A DNA stretch of 64,000 bases from Streptomyces caniscabiei (lineage in GTDB: Bacteria; Actinomycetota; Actinomycetes; Streptomycetales; Streptomycetaceae): positions 1-64,000 of the forward strand of contig NZ_JABXWI010000010.1 in the NCBI RefSeq assembly GCF_014930365.1, written 5' to 3'. The notes beneath the pieces were generated by a model that was not told where the DNA came from, searched no databases, and was given only the letters and a program-made list of their open reading frames with translations. Positions 1 through 8,767 of the stretch are shown one piece after another (position 1 is the first letter of the stretch; each line of letters starts with the position of its first letter). The translations under genes were made by a program, and so were the position numbers.

Positions 1-338
1 CACCCCACCCGGCAGCCGGCGGCCTGGCCGGTTGCGCGGCGGTGCCGTCGGGTGGGGCGGGGGTGGTACTGGTCGTCGGGGGTGGTGACGAGTGGTGCGT
101 GGCGGGCATGACCGCTCCTGTCCGCGTCAACGTGGGTGGGCGGATGAGGGTGTGGGGAGGTGGGGCCAGCGGGACGTACCGGTGGAGCCTTCCCACACAG
201 TGCGGGTGGGCATTCCGGCACTTTGTTAACTACTCACGCGTATGTCTACACACAAGACCGGCCTCGTCCGAAGGGGGCGAGGCCGGTCACTGTAGTCGCT
301 CTCGGTAAAGAGCCGTTCACCAGTGGTGTTACGGGCCC
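1..338. other. Non-coding stretch left of the subtilisin gene
   Basis: I see no convincing gene here. The open frames are G+C shadows without ribosome sites or recognisable protein. The only clear element is the hairpin at 256-288, which fits the end of the leftward protease transcript. A 17-codon frame (241-294) overlaps that hairpin and is not counted as a gene. Confidence 0.5.
256..288 (-). terminator. Hairpin terminator after the S8 protease gene
   Basis: A perfect 11-bp stem (GACCGGCCTCG at 256-266, CGAGGCCGGTC at 278-288) with an 11-nt loop lies 50 bases past the stop of the leftward subtilisin gene. There is no long U-tract, which is usual for Streptomyces terminators. It may work in both directions. 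Confidence 0.7.
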
Positions 339-1550
339 CTACAGGTTGTCGACGAGGAGAAGCCTGTTCGGGGAACCCGGATATCTGTCCTTGACCTTGC
401 CCGAAACCGCACCCCCCACCAACGCCTCGGCCACCTCCGCCGGGGCGGCCCGCGGCCGGTCCGCCAGATACAGGGCCGCCGCGCCCGCGACGTGCGGCGC
501 TGCCATGGACGTACCGGAATGCGTCTCCTTCGCGGTGTCGCTCCGGTAGGAGGTCGAGGTGATGGACCTCCCGGGGGCGAACAGGTCCAGGCTCGGACCC
601 CAGTTGGAGAAGTCGGCGCGGGCGTCCCCTCGGTCGGTGGCGCCGACCGTGATCGCCGGCTTGACGCGGGCAGGCGAGTAGCGGCCGGCGGCGCGTCCGT
701 CGTTGCCCGCGGCCACCGTGTACGTGACCCCGGAGGCGATGGAGTTGCGTACGGCCGCATCGAGCTGGGCGTTGCCCGGGCCGCCGAGGCTCATGTTGGC
801 CACGGCCGGTTTCCTCGCGTGCGCGGTGACCCAGTCGATACCCGCGATGACCTGCGCGGTCGTCCCCCCGCCCGCGTCGTCGAGCACACGTACGGCGACC
901 ACCTTCGCCTTCTTGGCGACGCCGTACGCGGTGCCGGCGACGATGCCCGCGACATGGGTGCCGTGGCCGTTGCCGTCCTGTGCCGTCCGGTCGTTCTGCA
1001 CGAAGTCCCAGCCGTTGCCCGCCCGTCCGCCGAAGTCCTTGTGGGTGACCCGTATCCCGGTGTCGATCACGTACACGGTGACGCCCCTGCCCGCCGACCT
1101 CGGCCAGGTGTAGCTCCTGTCGAGGGGCAGGTCCGGCTGGTCGACGCGGTCCAGGCCCCACGAGGGCGGGTCGGTCCGGCGGCCGTCGTGGGTGACCTGG
1201 GTGTCCTGGACGACCGACGCCACACGGGGGTCGGCTGCGAGCCGCCTGGCCTGCCTCTCACCGACAGTCACGGAGTAGCCGTTCAGGGCGGCGCTGTACA
1301 TATGGCGTATTTTCGCCCCGTACTTCGACGCTATGCGCTTTCCCGCCGTCGACGGAGCCCTCGTTCCCGGTTCGAGGGTGACGATGTAACTGCCGTTGAC
1401 GGAGCCGGGGTCACCGGCGCCGTGGACGTACCCCTCCGGTGCGGCGTGCGCGGGCAGGGTGATGGCCGAAAGAACCGCGGCCGTCATCACCGCCGTGAAC
1501 CCGCCCGCCCGGCGCGCACGCCTGATTCTCGCCTCTGCCGGCTGGTGCAT
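339..1550 (-). CDS. Secreted subtilisin-like serine protease (S8, with I9 propeptide)
   Basis: This is an exported endopeptidase of 403 residues. The ATG at 1550 is chosen because GAGGAGGGG lies about 10 bases upstream and a typical signal peptide follows at once: basic residues, a hydrophobic stretch, then LPAHA around residues 32-36. An I9-type propeptide (GSYIVTLEPG onward, about 53-122) leads into the peptidase domain. The catalytic triad is readable as Asp163 (VIDTG), His196 (GNGHGTHVAG) and Ser348 (GTSMAAPHVAG), with the oxyanion Asn in AAGND near 283. An upstream frame to 1664 exists but has no ribosome site. The protein is of proteinase K/aqualysin type. It is probably an extracellular nutrient or developmental protease; its substrate cannot be told from sequence. 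Confidence 0.95.
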   Translation of the reverse strand: MHQPAEARIRRARRAGGFTAVMTAAVLSAITLPAHAAPEGYVHGAGDPGSVNGSYIVTLEPGTRAPSTAGKRIASKYGAKIRHMYSAALNGYSVTVGERQARRLAADPRVASVVQDTQVTHDGRRTDPPSWGLDRVDQPDLPLDRSYTWPRSAGRGVTVYVIDTGIRVTHKDFGGRAGNGWDFVQNDRTAQDGNGHGTHVAGIVAGTAYGVAKKAKVVAVRVLDDAGGGTTAQVIAGIDWVTAHARKPAVANMSLGGPGNAQLDAAVRNSIASGVTYTVAAGNDGRAAGRYSPARVKPAITVGATDRGDARADFSNWGPSLDLFAPGRSITSTSYRSDTAKETHSGTSMAAPHVAGAAALYLADRPRAAPAEVAEALVGGAVSGKVKDRYPGSPNRLLLVDNL

Positions 1551-1895
1551 GTCTGAGAACCCCCTCCTCGACCCGGCGCTCCCACACCGGGGTTCACCGG
1601 AAGCCTCTCGTGCGGTGTGAAGCGCCACAAGGCCGCGCAGAGGGGTGGAATCGGCCAATATCACCCGTGGGGTACATGTGAAGGTTGCTGCCGGGTTGCG
1701 GCGAATTCAGGACTGAACGGCCCGGACCGGACTGCCCCGCCGGGCGGCCGGGGTACGGATGCGCCGTAATCGCATACGGAGGGACGCGCCGTAGTTGCCA
1801 CGGCCCCCGCGCCGCTACCGTCGGGGGGTGACGAACGGCGCACAGCGGAGTGCGTCCCCCGGCCCGTACGTCCTGGCGCGAAGGTGGAATCCTCT
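1551..1895. promoter_or_regulatory. Divergent promoter region, S8 protease / glgP
   Basis: These 345 bases hold the upstream signals of both divergent genes and no gene of their own. On the plus side a TTGCCA (1795-1800) and TACCGT (1816-1821) pair could be a promoter for glgP, although the 15-bp spacer is short. On the minus side only the protease ribosome site next to 1550 is clear. No riboswitch-like fold was recognised. Confidence 0.35.
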
Positions 1896-4526
1896 GTGAA
1901 GGCCATCCGCAGATTCACCGTCCGACCCGTCCTGCCCGAACCCCTCCATCCGCTCAGCGAACTGGCGCGCAATCTGCGCTGGTCCTGGCACCCGGAGACC
2001 CGTGACCTCTTCCAGTCGGTCGACCCCGAGCGCTGGGCCGCCTCCGGCGGCGACCCCGTGCGGCTCCTCGGTTCCGTCTCGGTCCGGCGCCTGGCCGAAC
2101 TCGCCGAGGACCGGCGCTTCCTGCGCCGGCTGGCCGCAGCCGCCGACGACCTGCGCGACTACGTCGGCGGCGACCGCTGGTACCAGGCGCAGAACTCCGA
2201 ACTCCCGGCCGCCATCGCCTACTTCTCGCCCGAGTTCGGCATCACGGCCGCGCTGCCGCAGTACTCCGGCGGCCTAGGCATCCTCGCCGGCGACCATCTG
2301 AAGGCGGCCAGCGACCTCGGGGTCCCGCTGATCGGCGTCGGCCTGCTCTACCGGCACGGCTACTTCCGGCAGTCCCTGTCCCGGGACGGCTGGCAGCAGG
2401 AGCACTACCCGGTGCTCGACCCGAACGAACTGCCCCTGGTGCCGCTCCAGGAGGCCGACGGCAGCCAGGCGCAGGTCGGCCTGGCGCTCCCCGGCGGCCG
2501 CCGGCTGCACGCCCGGATCTGGGAGGCCCAGGTGGGCCGGGTGCCGCTGCTGCTGCTCGACTCGGACGTCGAGGAGAACGACCTCGGCGAACGCGGGGTG
2601 ACCGACCGGCTCTACGGCGGCGGCAGCGAACACCGGCTCCTCCAGGAGATGCTGCTCGGCATAGGGGGTGTCCGGGCCGTACGCACGTACTGCCGTCTCA
2701 CCGGCCACGCCGGGCCCGAGGTCTTCCACACCAACGAGGGCCACGCCGGCTTCCTCGGCCTGGAACGCATCGCCGAACTCGGCGACGAGGGGCTCGACTT
2801 CGACGCCGGCCTGGAGGCGGTCCGCTCCGGCACCGTCTTCACCACCCACACGCCCGTCCCGGCCGGCATCGACCGCTTCGACCGTGAGCTGGTCGCCCGC
2901 CACTTCGGGCCCGACGCCGAACTCCCGCGCATCGACGTGGGCCGCATCCTGGGGCTCGGCATGGAGACGTACCCGGGCGGCGACCCGAACGTCTTCAACA
3001 TGGCGGTGATGGGGCTCCGGCTCGCGCAGCGCGCCAACGGGGTCTCGCTGCTGCACGGGCAGGTCAGCCGGGAGATGTTCTCCGGCCTGTGGCCGGGCTT
3101 CGACCCGGACGAGGTCCCCATCACCTCGGTGACGAACGGGGTGCACGCCCCGACCTGGGTGGCCCCGGAGGTCTTCCGGCTCGGCGTCCGCCAGATCGGC
3201 GCCGAACGGACCGAGGACGCCATGTCGGTCGGCGGCTCAGAGCGCTGGGACGCCGTCGGCGACATCCCCGACCAGGACATCTGGGACCTCCGCCGCGACC
3301 TGCGCGAGCAACTCGTCGTCGAGGTCCGGGAACGTCTGGCCGCCTCCTGGCGGCAGCGCGGCGCCGGTACGGCAGAACTCGGCTGGATCGAGGGCGTGCT
3401 GGACCCGGACGTCCTGACGATCGGCTTCGCCCGCCGCGTCCCCTCGTACAAGCGTCTGACGCTGATGCTGCGCGACCAGGACCGCCTGATGGACCTGCTG
3501 CTCCACCCGGAACGCCCGATCCAGATCGTGATCGCGGGCAAGGCCCACCCGGCGGACGACGGCGGAAAACGCCTGATCCAGGAGCTGGTGCGGTTCGCGG
3601 ACGACCCGCGCGTCCGCCACCGGATCGTGTTCCTGCCCGACTACGGCATGGCGATGGCGCAGAAGCTGTACCCCGGCTGCGACGTCTGGCTGAACAACCC
3701 GCTGCGCCCGCTGGAGGCGTGCGGTACGTCCGGCATGAAGGCGGCCCTGAACGGCTGTCTCAATCTCTCCGTCCTGGACGGCTGGTGGGACGAATGGTTC
3801 CGGCCGGACTTCGGCTGGGCGATCCCGACGGCGGACGGTACGGCGACGGACGAGGACCAGGACCGCCGGGACGACGTGGAGGCGGCGGCGCTCTACGACC
3901 TGCTGGAGCAGCGGGTGACCCCCCGCTTCTACGAGCGGGGCCAGGGCGGCCTGCCCGACCGCTGGATCGAGATGGTCCGCGAGACGCTCACGCATCTGGG
4001 GCCGAAGGTGCTGGCGGGCCGCATGGTGCGGGAGTACGTGGACCGCCTCTACACACCGGCCGCCCGCGCCCACCGCGCCCTGACCCCGGACACGGCCCGC
4101 GAACTGTCCGAGTGGAAGGGGCGGGTGCGGGGCGCCTGGCACCGGGTGAGCGTGGACCACGTGGAGACCTCGGCGGCCCCGCTCAGCACGGCCGCCGAGC
4201 TGGGCGCGACGCTGGTGCTGCGCGTCCGGGTGGGCCTCGGCGACCTGGTCCCGGACGACGTCGAGGTCCAGGCGGTCTCCGGGCGCGTGGACACCGACGA
4301 CCGCATCACGGACGCCACCTGCGTCCCGCTGAAGCCGGCGAGCGGCCCCGACGACGAGGGCCGCTGGATCTACGAGGGCCCGCTCTCCCTGGACCGCACG
4401 GGCTCCTTCGGCTACACGGTCCGCATCCTCCCGACCCACCGCCTGCTGGCCTCCGCCGCCGAACTGGGTCTGTTGGTGGTGCCTTCGGAGGAGTTGGGGG
4501 AGGGGGCGGGGGTGTTGATGCGGTGA
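1896..4526 (+). CDS. glgP: Glycogen (alpha-glucan) phosphorylase
   Basis: GT35 phosphorylase of 876 residues that releases glucose-1-phosphate from the non-reducing ends of glycogen or maltodextrin with pyridoxal phosphate, in the cytoplasm. The N-terminus (HPLSELARNLRWSWHPETRDLF) is the DUF3417 region of the long actinobacterial class. The body carries YFSPEFG, GGLGILAGDHLKAASDLG, HTNEGHAGFL and TSVTNGVHAPTW. The PLP lysine is in GTSGMKAALNG at about Lys615. GTG at 1896 is chosen over an in-frame GTG at 1884 because AAGGTGG (1881-1887) then sits at a normal distance. The debranching enzyme glgX is about 16 kb away in this window, so the two may cooperate in glycogen breakdown but are not one operon. 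Confidence 0.96.
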   Translation: MKAIRRFTVRPVLPEPLHPLSELARNLRWSWHPETRDLFQSVDPERWAASGGDPVRLLGSVSVRRLAELAEDRRFLRRLAAAADDLRDYVGGDRWYQAQNSELPAAIAYFSPEFGITAALPQYSGGLGILAGDHLKAASDLGVPLIGVGLLYRHGYFRQSLSRDGWQQEHYPVLDPNELPLVPLQEADGSQAQVGLALPGGRRLHARIWEAQVGRVPLLLLDSDVEENDLGERGVTDRLYGGGSEHRLLQEMLLGIGGVRAVRTYCRLTGHAGPEVFHTNEGHAGFLGLERIAELGDEGLDFDAGLEAVRSGTVFTTHTPVPAGIDRFDRELVARHFGPDAELPRIDVGRILGLGMETYPGGDPNVFNMAVMGLRLAQRANGVSLLHGQVSREMFSGLWPGFDPDEVPITSVTNGVHAPTWVAPEVFRLGVRQIGAERTEDAMSVGGSERWDAVGDIPDQDIWDLRRDLREQLVVEVRERLAASWRQRGAGTAELGWIEGVLDPDVLTIGFARRVPSYKRLTLMLRDQDRLMDLLLHPERPIQIVIAGKAHPADDGGKRLIQELVRFADDPRVRHRIVFLPDYGMAMAQKLYPGCDVWLNNPLRPLEACGTSGMKAALNGCLNLSVLDGWWDEWFRPDFGWAIPTADGTATDEDQDRRDDVEAAALYDLLEQRVTPRFYERGQGGLPDRWIEMVRETLTHLGPKVLAGRMVREYVDRLYTPAARAHRALTPDTARELSEWKGRVRGAWHRVSVDHVETSAAPLSTAAELGATLVLRVRVGLGDLVPDDVEVQAVSGRVDTDDRITDATCVPLKPASGPDDEGRWIYEGPLSLDRTGSFGYTVRILPTHRLLASAAELGLLVVPSEELGEGAGVLMR

Positions 4527-4531
4527 CCCGA

Positions 4532-4564
4532 GCGGGCGAGGTGAGCACGCCCCACCTCGCCCGC
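4532..4564 (+). terminator. Terminator of glgP
   Basis: A perfect 12-bp stem (GCGGGCGAGGTG at 4532-4543, CACCTCGCCCGC at 4553-4564) with a 9-nt loop begins five bases past the glgP stop codon. Confidence 0.8.
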
Positions 4565-4658
4565 CGCCGACCGGCGAAGCGACCGAGAAACGCGCCGCTG
4601 AGGCCGCGTCTGAGATCTGGGTCGGTAGCCTCTCGAAGGGTGCTCTAGGCTCGGCCGG

Positions 4659-5063
4659 GTGATCTCCGACGAATTCCCTCTCGTCGGCGGCTTCAGGGAG
4701 TTGGAGTACGGCAGTCCGGACGGGCCGTCGATCCGAGCTGCTGCGCGTTTGGCGCCGTCGGAGGGTGAAGGCGATCTGGTTCGGTACCTGCGTGCCGGCG
4801 CCACTGTGATCGCCACGCCTTCAGCCGTGCCTGACGTGCTGAGCGAAACAGGCGCGTTCATCGGAGGCCTGCACCTGCTCACCGACGGACATTGGCTGTG
4901 GTACTCCGACCTGGCCCACTACGTGGGTCGCCACCACGTGGAGCTCGACCCGGCGTTCGTCGCGCACGCGCGCAGCAACAACTGGACTGTTCCTCAGGTC
5001 AGCGACGAGCGCCTCGACACGATGGTGACGTCGCTCATCGGAGACGAAGGCGAGCCGGACTGA
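4659..5063 (+). CDS. Small protein of unknown function (134 aa)
   Basis: I do not recognise this protein. It has no signal peptide or membrane span and reads as a compact mixed alpha/beta protein with a Trp/Tyr/His-rich centre (DGHWLWYSDLAHYVGRHH, about residues 78-95). Composition and codon use look like a real Streptomyces gene. The GTG at 4659 has no ribosome site. Instead TAGGCT (4646-4651) lies seven bases upstream, the layout of a leaderless transcript. The pattern resembles small immunity-like or conserved actinobacterial orphans, but I cannot place it in a family. Confidence 0.65.
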   Translation: MISDEFPLVGGFRELEYGSPDGPSIRAAARLAPSEGEGDLVRYLRAGATVIATPSAVPDVLSETGAFIGGLHLLTDGHWLWYSDLAHYVGRHHVELDPAFVAHARSNNWTVPQVSDERLDTMVTSLIGDEGEPD

Positions 5064-5110
5064 AGTTGCGGCCTCACAGAGCGATCGAGTCCGTTCAGCC
5101 GGTCGGCCAC

Positions 5111-6223
5111 CTAGTCGCCGCCCCCGCCACCCCCGCCGCCGTCCCCGCCACCCCCGCCGTCGCCGCCGCCCGAGTCTCCGCCGTCTCCGCCGTCCGAGCC
5201 CCAGCCGTCGCCGCCGCCGGGCTCGTTGTCGTCGCTGCTGTCGCCTAGGTTGCTGAACCAGGTGCGGTCCCACCATTCGTCGAGGGCGATCGGTTCGCTC
5301 TCGCGCGCCGGGCGCTTGCGGTTCGCCGGGAAGCGGGCCAGGCCTGTCGTGTCCCCGAGCCCGAAGGCGACGGAGAAGACATGGGCCATGACGGCGTCCA
5401 GGGGATCGGCGCTCTCATGGTGCACGGGTGCCAGCGGCAGCAGCACCGCGCCCGGGTCGAGCACCTGGCGGCGCGGTGGACGGGTCAGCAGGGCGACGCG
5501 GCGTTCGTCGCGCAGCAGCCATGAACTCGTCCCGCTCTCCCGGCGCAGCACCCAGTGGCCGCCGGGCAGCCGCACGTCCACGGAGCTCTTCGACTTGCGC
5601 AGCCGCTTGGTGAGGACGAGGGGGGCCGTGACGTCGCCGACGGTCAGCAGCAGGCCCTTGGACGGTTCCGGGGCGCCGCTGTGGAAGCCGCGCGGGGCCC
5701 GGATCCGTACGACGGGAGCGTGCGGCCCCCACACGTCGACGCGTACGAGACGCCGGTCCACGGCGACGGTCACCGGACCGGCGGGGCCCGCCGCGTACCG
5801 CCGCGCGATCCACAGGGGTACGCCCTCGGCCCGGGCCCGGTCCGCCAGGGCGGCCACCTGCGCCGGTCCACCGCATCGCCGTACCGCCAACTCCCCCAGC
5901 CGATGCGCGAACTCGGCGGCCTGCCGCACCTTCACCGGCGTGGAGGTACCGGTGACACGGGTCACCGGAACGACGCCGGGGCCGTTCGGCAGCCGCGTCA
6001 GCGGTCGTTCCGTCCCGCCGCCCCCGACCCAGTACCCGCGCTGGAACGCCTCGGCCATGGCGCCGAGGTTCAGCTCGCTCAGCGGCGTGGTCCTGCCGCC
6101 CCTGCGCAGATGCTCCTCGGTCAACTCCACGGTCCGCGCCAGCGGATTCCTCGACCGTTCGCCGTACCGCACCTGACTCACGACACCCCCGTACGTACGC
6201 TGTCCAGCGGAGTTCAGGGTCAC
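5111..6223 (-). CDS. Unknown protein with Gly/Asp-rich C-terminal tail
   Basis: A predicted protein of about 370 residues with no recognised domain. The first 310 residues are a soluble, basic alpha/beta region (for example VTVAVDRRLVRVDVWGPHAPVV) that includes a short WWDRTWF patch. The last 45 residues are almost only Gly, Asp and Ser, and very low in complexity. GTG at 6223 is the outermost start. A GTG about 13-14 codons inside, behind a GGGGG run, is equally possible, so the N-terminus is uncertain. It is followed upstream by the DUF1990 gene with only 31 bases between, so the two may be co-transcribed leftward. Confidence 0.7.
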   Translation of the reverse strand: MTLNSAGQRTYGGVVSQVRYGERSRNPLARTVELTEEHLRRGGRTTPLSELNLGAMAEAFQRGYWVGGGGTERPLTRLPNGPGVVPVTRVTGTSTPVKVRQAAEFAHRLGELAVRRCGGPAQVAALADRARAEGVPLWIARRYAAGPAGPVTVAVDRRLVRVDVWGPHAPVVRIRAPRGFHSGAPEPSKGLLLTVGDVTAPLVLTKRLRKSKSSVDVRLPGGHWVLRRESGTSSWLLRDERRVALLTRPPRRQVLDPGAVLLPLAPVHHESADPLDAVMAHVFSVAFGLGDTTGLARFPANRKRPARESEPIALDEWWDRTWFSNLGDSSDDNEPGGGDGWGSDGGDGGDSGGGDGGGGGDGGGGGGGGD

Positions 6224-6254
6224 CTGCCGCGCCCCGGTGCCTGAGACGCCCGCC

Positions 6255-6788
6255 TCAGTCCTTGAGGTTCCCCGCCAGCCTCCGCAGCACCACCCCGCAC
6301 CGTCGTGCGTACGCGTGCTGCAGCCCCCGCGTCGCCGCGCCGCCCGCCCGTGCGTACCACTTCGCGCCGCGGCTGAAGGCCGTCACCGTCAGCCAGACCG
6401 TGCCGTCGCCCGTGCGGTCGACCACGAAGGACTCCTCGCCGCATTCGGGGTGGCCCGGGAGCGTGCCGTAGGCCCAGCCCTTGCGGCGGGGTTCGTCGAC
6501 CGTCCAGACCACGCGGCAGGGGGCCTTGATCACGCCGCCCAGGGTGACCGTCACGTCGACGCCGGGGGCCGCCTCGGGGGCGGAGGCGCTTATGCCGACG
6601 CCCAGCGCGCGGTGCATCTCCCAGGTGTGGACGGCGTGCGCGGCGCGCTCGAACACGTCCGTGCCCTCGCCTATGCGCGAGCGGACGTGGAGGGGGCTGA
6701 AGTCGGGCGGGCAGTGGCCCTCGCGGGTCGCGCCGACGGCCTCGTAGGTGAAGGGGCCCTCGGGGAGCGGGCCGGTGGTTTCGGGCAT
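6255..6788 (-). CDS. DUF1990 family protein
   Basis: 177-residue cytoplasmic protein that matches the DUF1990 family by layout: a PLPEGPFTYEAVGATRE start, the IGEGTDVFERAAHAVHTWEMHRALG segment, then GWAYGTLPGHPECGEESFVV and a C-terminal RRCGVVLRRLAGNL helix. No enzymatic role is established for the family. The ATG at 6788 is the start used by homologues as I remember them. It shares direction and close spacing with the unknown gene at 5111-6223. Confidence 0.88.
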   Translation of the reverse strand: MPETTGPLPEGPFTYEAVGATREGHCPPDFSPLHVRSRIGEGTDVFERAAHAVHTWEMHRALGVGISASAPEAAPGVDVTVTLGGVIKAPCRVVWTVDEPRRKGWAYGTLPGHPECGEESFVVDRTGDGTVWLTVTAFSRGAKWYARAGGAATRGLQHAYARRCGVVLRRLAGNLKD

Positions 6789-6856
6789 GGCGCACAGACT
6801 AGGGCGGCACCCGGAGTCGCCTTCTCGCCGGGTACCGCCCCTGGGTCAGCCGTGTG

Positions 6857-8527
6857 TCACGCGGTGACGTTGACCGCCGCCCACGCCGCGTTCACCGCCG
6901 CGTACTCCGCGCTGCTCGCGCCGTAGAGCGAGGAGGCCGCGTTCAGGGTCGCCGTGCGGGCGCCCTTGTAGTTGGTCGTCGACGTCATGTACGTCGTGAG
7001 CGCCTTGTACCAGATCTGGACGGCCTTGGCGCGGCCGATGCCCGTGATCGTGGCGCCGTTGGAGGTCGGGGAGTTGTACGAGACCCCGTTGATCGTCTTG
7101 GCGCCGCTGCCCTCCGAGAGGAGGTAGAAGAAGTGGTTCGCCGGGCCCGACGAGTAGTGCACGTCCAGGCTGCCGAGCGACGACGACCAGTAGTTGGCCG
7201 ACGAGCCGTCCTTGCTCGGCTGGTCCATGTAACGCAGCGGGGTGCCGTTGCCGCGGATGTCGACCTTCTCACCGATCAGGTAGTCGCCCGGGTCCTTGGC
7301 GTTGGCGGCGTAGAACTCGACCGCCGTGCCGAGGATGTCCGAGGTGGCCTCGTTGAGGCCGCCCGACTCGCCGCTGTAGTTCAGGCCGGCCGTGTTGGAG
7401 GTCAGGCCGTGGGTCATCTCGTGCCCGGCCACGTCCAGCGAGGTGAGCGGCTTGGTGTTGCCCGCGCCGTCGCCGTACGTCATGCAGAAGCAGCTGTCGG
7501 ACCAGAAGGCGTTGACGTACGCGTTGCCGTAGTGGACCCGGGAGTACGCGGCGACGCCGTTGTTCCTGATGCCGTTGCGGCCGAGGACGTTCTTGTAGAA
7601 GTCCCAGGTGACCTGGGCGCCGTAGTGGGCGTCCACGGCGGCGTTCTGGTCGGTGGAGGAGCTGGTGGCGGTGCCGGTGCCCCAGACGTCGTCCGCGTCG
7701 GTGAAGAGCGTGCCGGCCGAGGAGGACGTGGCGCGCGCCTTGTTGTACGTCTTGTGGGCGCCGCGCGAGGCGTCGTTCAGCTGGTACGTCGAGCCGGACA
7801 GCGAGGTGCCGATGGTGACCTGGCCGTTGTACTGGCTGTTGCCGCTGCCGGTCTGGACGGCCTCCCACTCGTACAGCTTCTTGCCGGTCTGCGCGTCGGT
7901 GACGACGTGCAGCTCCTGCGGGGTGCCGTCGTGCTGGAAGCCGCCGACGACCGTCTCGTAGGCGAGGGCGGGCTTGCCGCTCGCGGCCCAGACGACCTTG
8001 CGCGGGGCCTTGTCGGCCGCCGTCTTGGTGGAGCCCTCGGCCTTGGCGGCCTTCAGCGCCTGCTTCTCGGCGGTGGCCTTGGTGACGTCCGCGGTCAGGT
8101 CGGAGACCTTGACGGAGGCGGTGGTCGCCTTGCTGACGCTCTTGATGTCGCCGGCCTTGGACTCGTGGACGACGAGGTCGCCGCCGAGGACCGGGAGGCC
8201 GCCGTAGGTGCGCTCGTAGCGCGTGTGGACCGTGCCGTCGGCGTCCTTGAGGACGTCACGGACGACCAGTTCCTCCTTGGCGCCCAGGCCTATCTCGTCG
8301 GCGGTCTCGGGCGTGGCCGCGTCCGCCTCCTTGATCAGGGCGGTGCGCGCGGCGGGGGTCAGCAGGACGGGGGCTCCGGCCGGCTTGGCCTTGTCCGCGA
8401 CCGGCGCGGGCTGGGCGGTGGCACCGGAGGTGAGGCCGGTGGTGAGGAGCGCGCCGGCGGCGACGGCGGTCGCGACGGCGAGCGTGGTGCGCTTGTGACG
8501 CGCGTAGAGAGGACGTCGGGGAGTCAC
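6857..8527 (-). CDS. Secreted thermolysin-like M4 metalloprotease
   Basis: Exported zinc endopeptidase, 556 residues. A signal peptide (HKRTTLAVATAVAAGALLTTG) is followed by an FTP/PepSY-type propeptide to about residue 210. The M4 catalytic domain has the zinc motif HEMTH at residues 369-373, the third ligand in GLNEATSDI about 20 residues on, and the active-site DVHYSSGPANHFFYLLSEG region. It lies in tandem with a longer paralogue at 8768-10834, with strong identity through the catalytic core. It lacks the C-terminal P-domain of that paralogue and ends directly after the M4 helical lobe. Confidence 0.95.
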   Translation of the reverse strand: MTPRRPLYARHKRTTLAVATAVAAGALLTTGLTSGATAQPAPVADKAKPAGAPVLLTPAARTALIKEADAATPETADEIGLGAKEELVVRDVLKDADGTVHTRYERTYGGLPVLGGDLVVHESKAGDIKSVSKATTASVKVSDLTADVTKATAEKQALKAAKAEGSTKTAADKAPRKVVWAASGKPALAYETVVGGFQHDGTPQELHVVTDAQTGKKLYEWEAVQTGSGNSQYNGQVTIGTSLSGSTYQLNDASRGAHKTYNKARATSSSAGTLFTDADDVWGTGTATSSSTDQNAAVDAHYGAQVTWDFYKNVLGRNGIRNNGVAAYSRVHYGNAYVNAFWSDSCFCMTYGDGAGNTKPLTSLDVAGHEMTHGLTSNTAGLNYSGESGGLNEATSDILGTAVEFYAANAKDPGDYLIGEKVDIRGNGTPLRYMDQPSKDGSSANYWSSSLGSLDVHYSSGPANHFFYLLSEGSGAKTINGVSYNSPTSNGATITGIGRAKAVQIWYKALTTYMTSTTNYKGARTATLNAASSLYGASSAEYAAVNAAWAAVNVTA

Positions 8528-8671
8528 ACGAGCTCCTTATGTGGGGGAGTTGCCGGGATGCTGGTGCGGCGGGTGGAGGAAGAGTGACACCTGAGTCGTG
8601 TTCATGTCAGGAGGGGGTGATGATGTTGGCCGAAAGTCAACTGTCCGGTGAATGTTGCGGGAACATGAACG

Positions 8672-8711
8672 GGCGCCGCCCCGGCGGGAATCGACCCACC
8701 GGGGCGGCGCC
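8672..8711 (-). terminator. Terminator between the two M4 protease genes
   Basis: A perfect 13-bp stem (GGCGCCGCCCCGG at 8672-8684, CCGGGGCGGCGCC at 8699-8711) with a 14-nt loop lies 57 bases past the stop of the upstream leftward protease gene. It suggests the two protease genes are separate transcription units. Confidence 0.8.
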
Positions 8712-8767
8712 TTTCAGGAACGGGAGGCGGGTGCGCGGGGGTGACCCGCGCGTGCGCCCGAGCCGGT

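Noticed and set aside
241..294. 17-codon frame overlapping the terminator at 256-288
   Set aside because: No ribosome site, overlaps a hairpin, and too short to judge.
1551..1664. Longer start for the subtilisin gene at 1664
   Set aside because: It would place 38 extra residues before the signal peptide; the ribosome site is at the ATG at 1550.
5111..5240. Short GCC/CCG repeat tract that looks like a CRISPR or satellite
   Set aside because: It encodes the Gly/Asp-rich tail of the gene at 5111-6223; no spacers.
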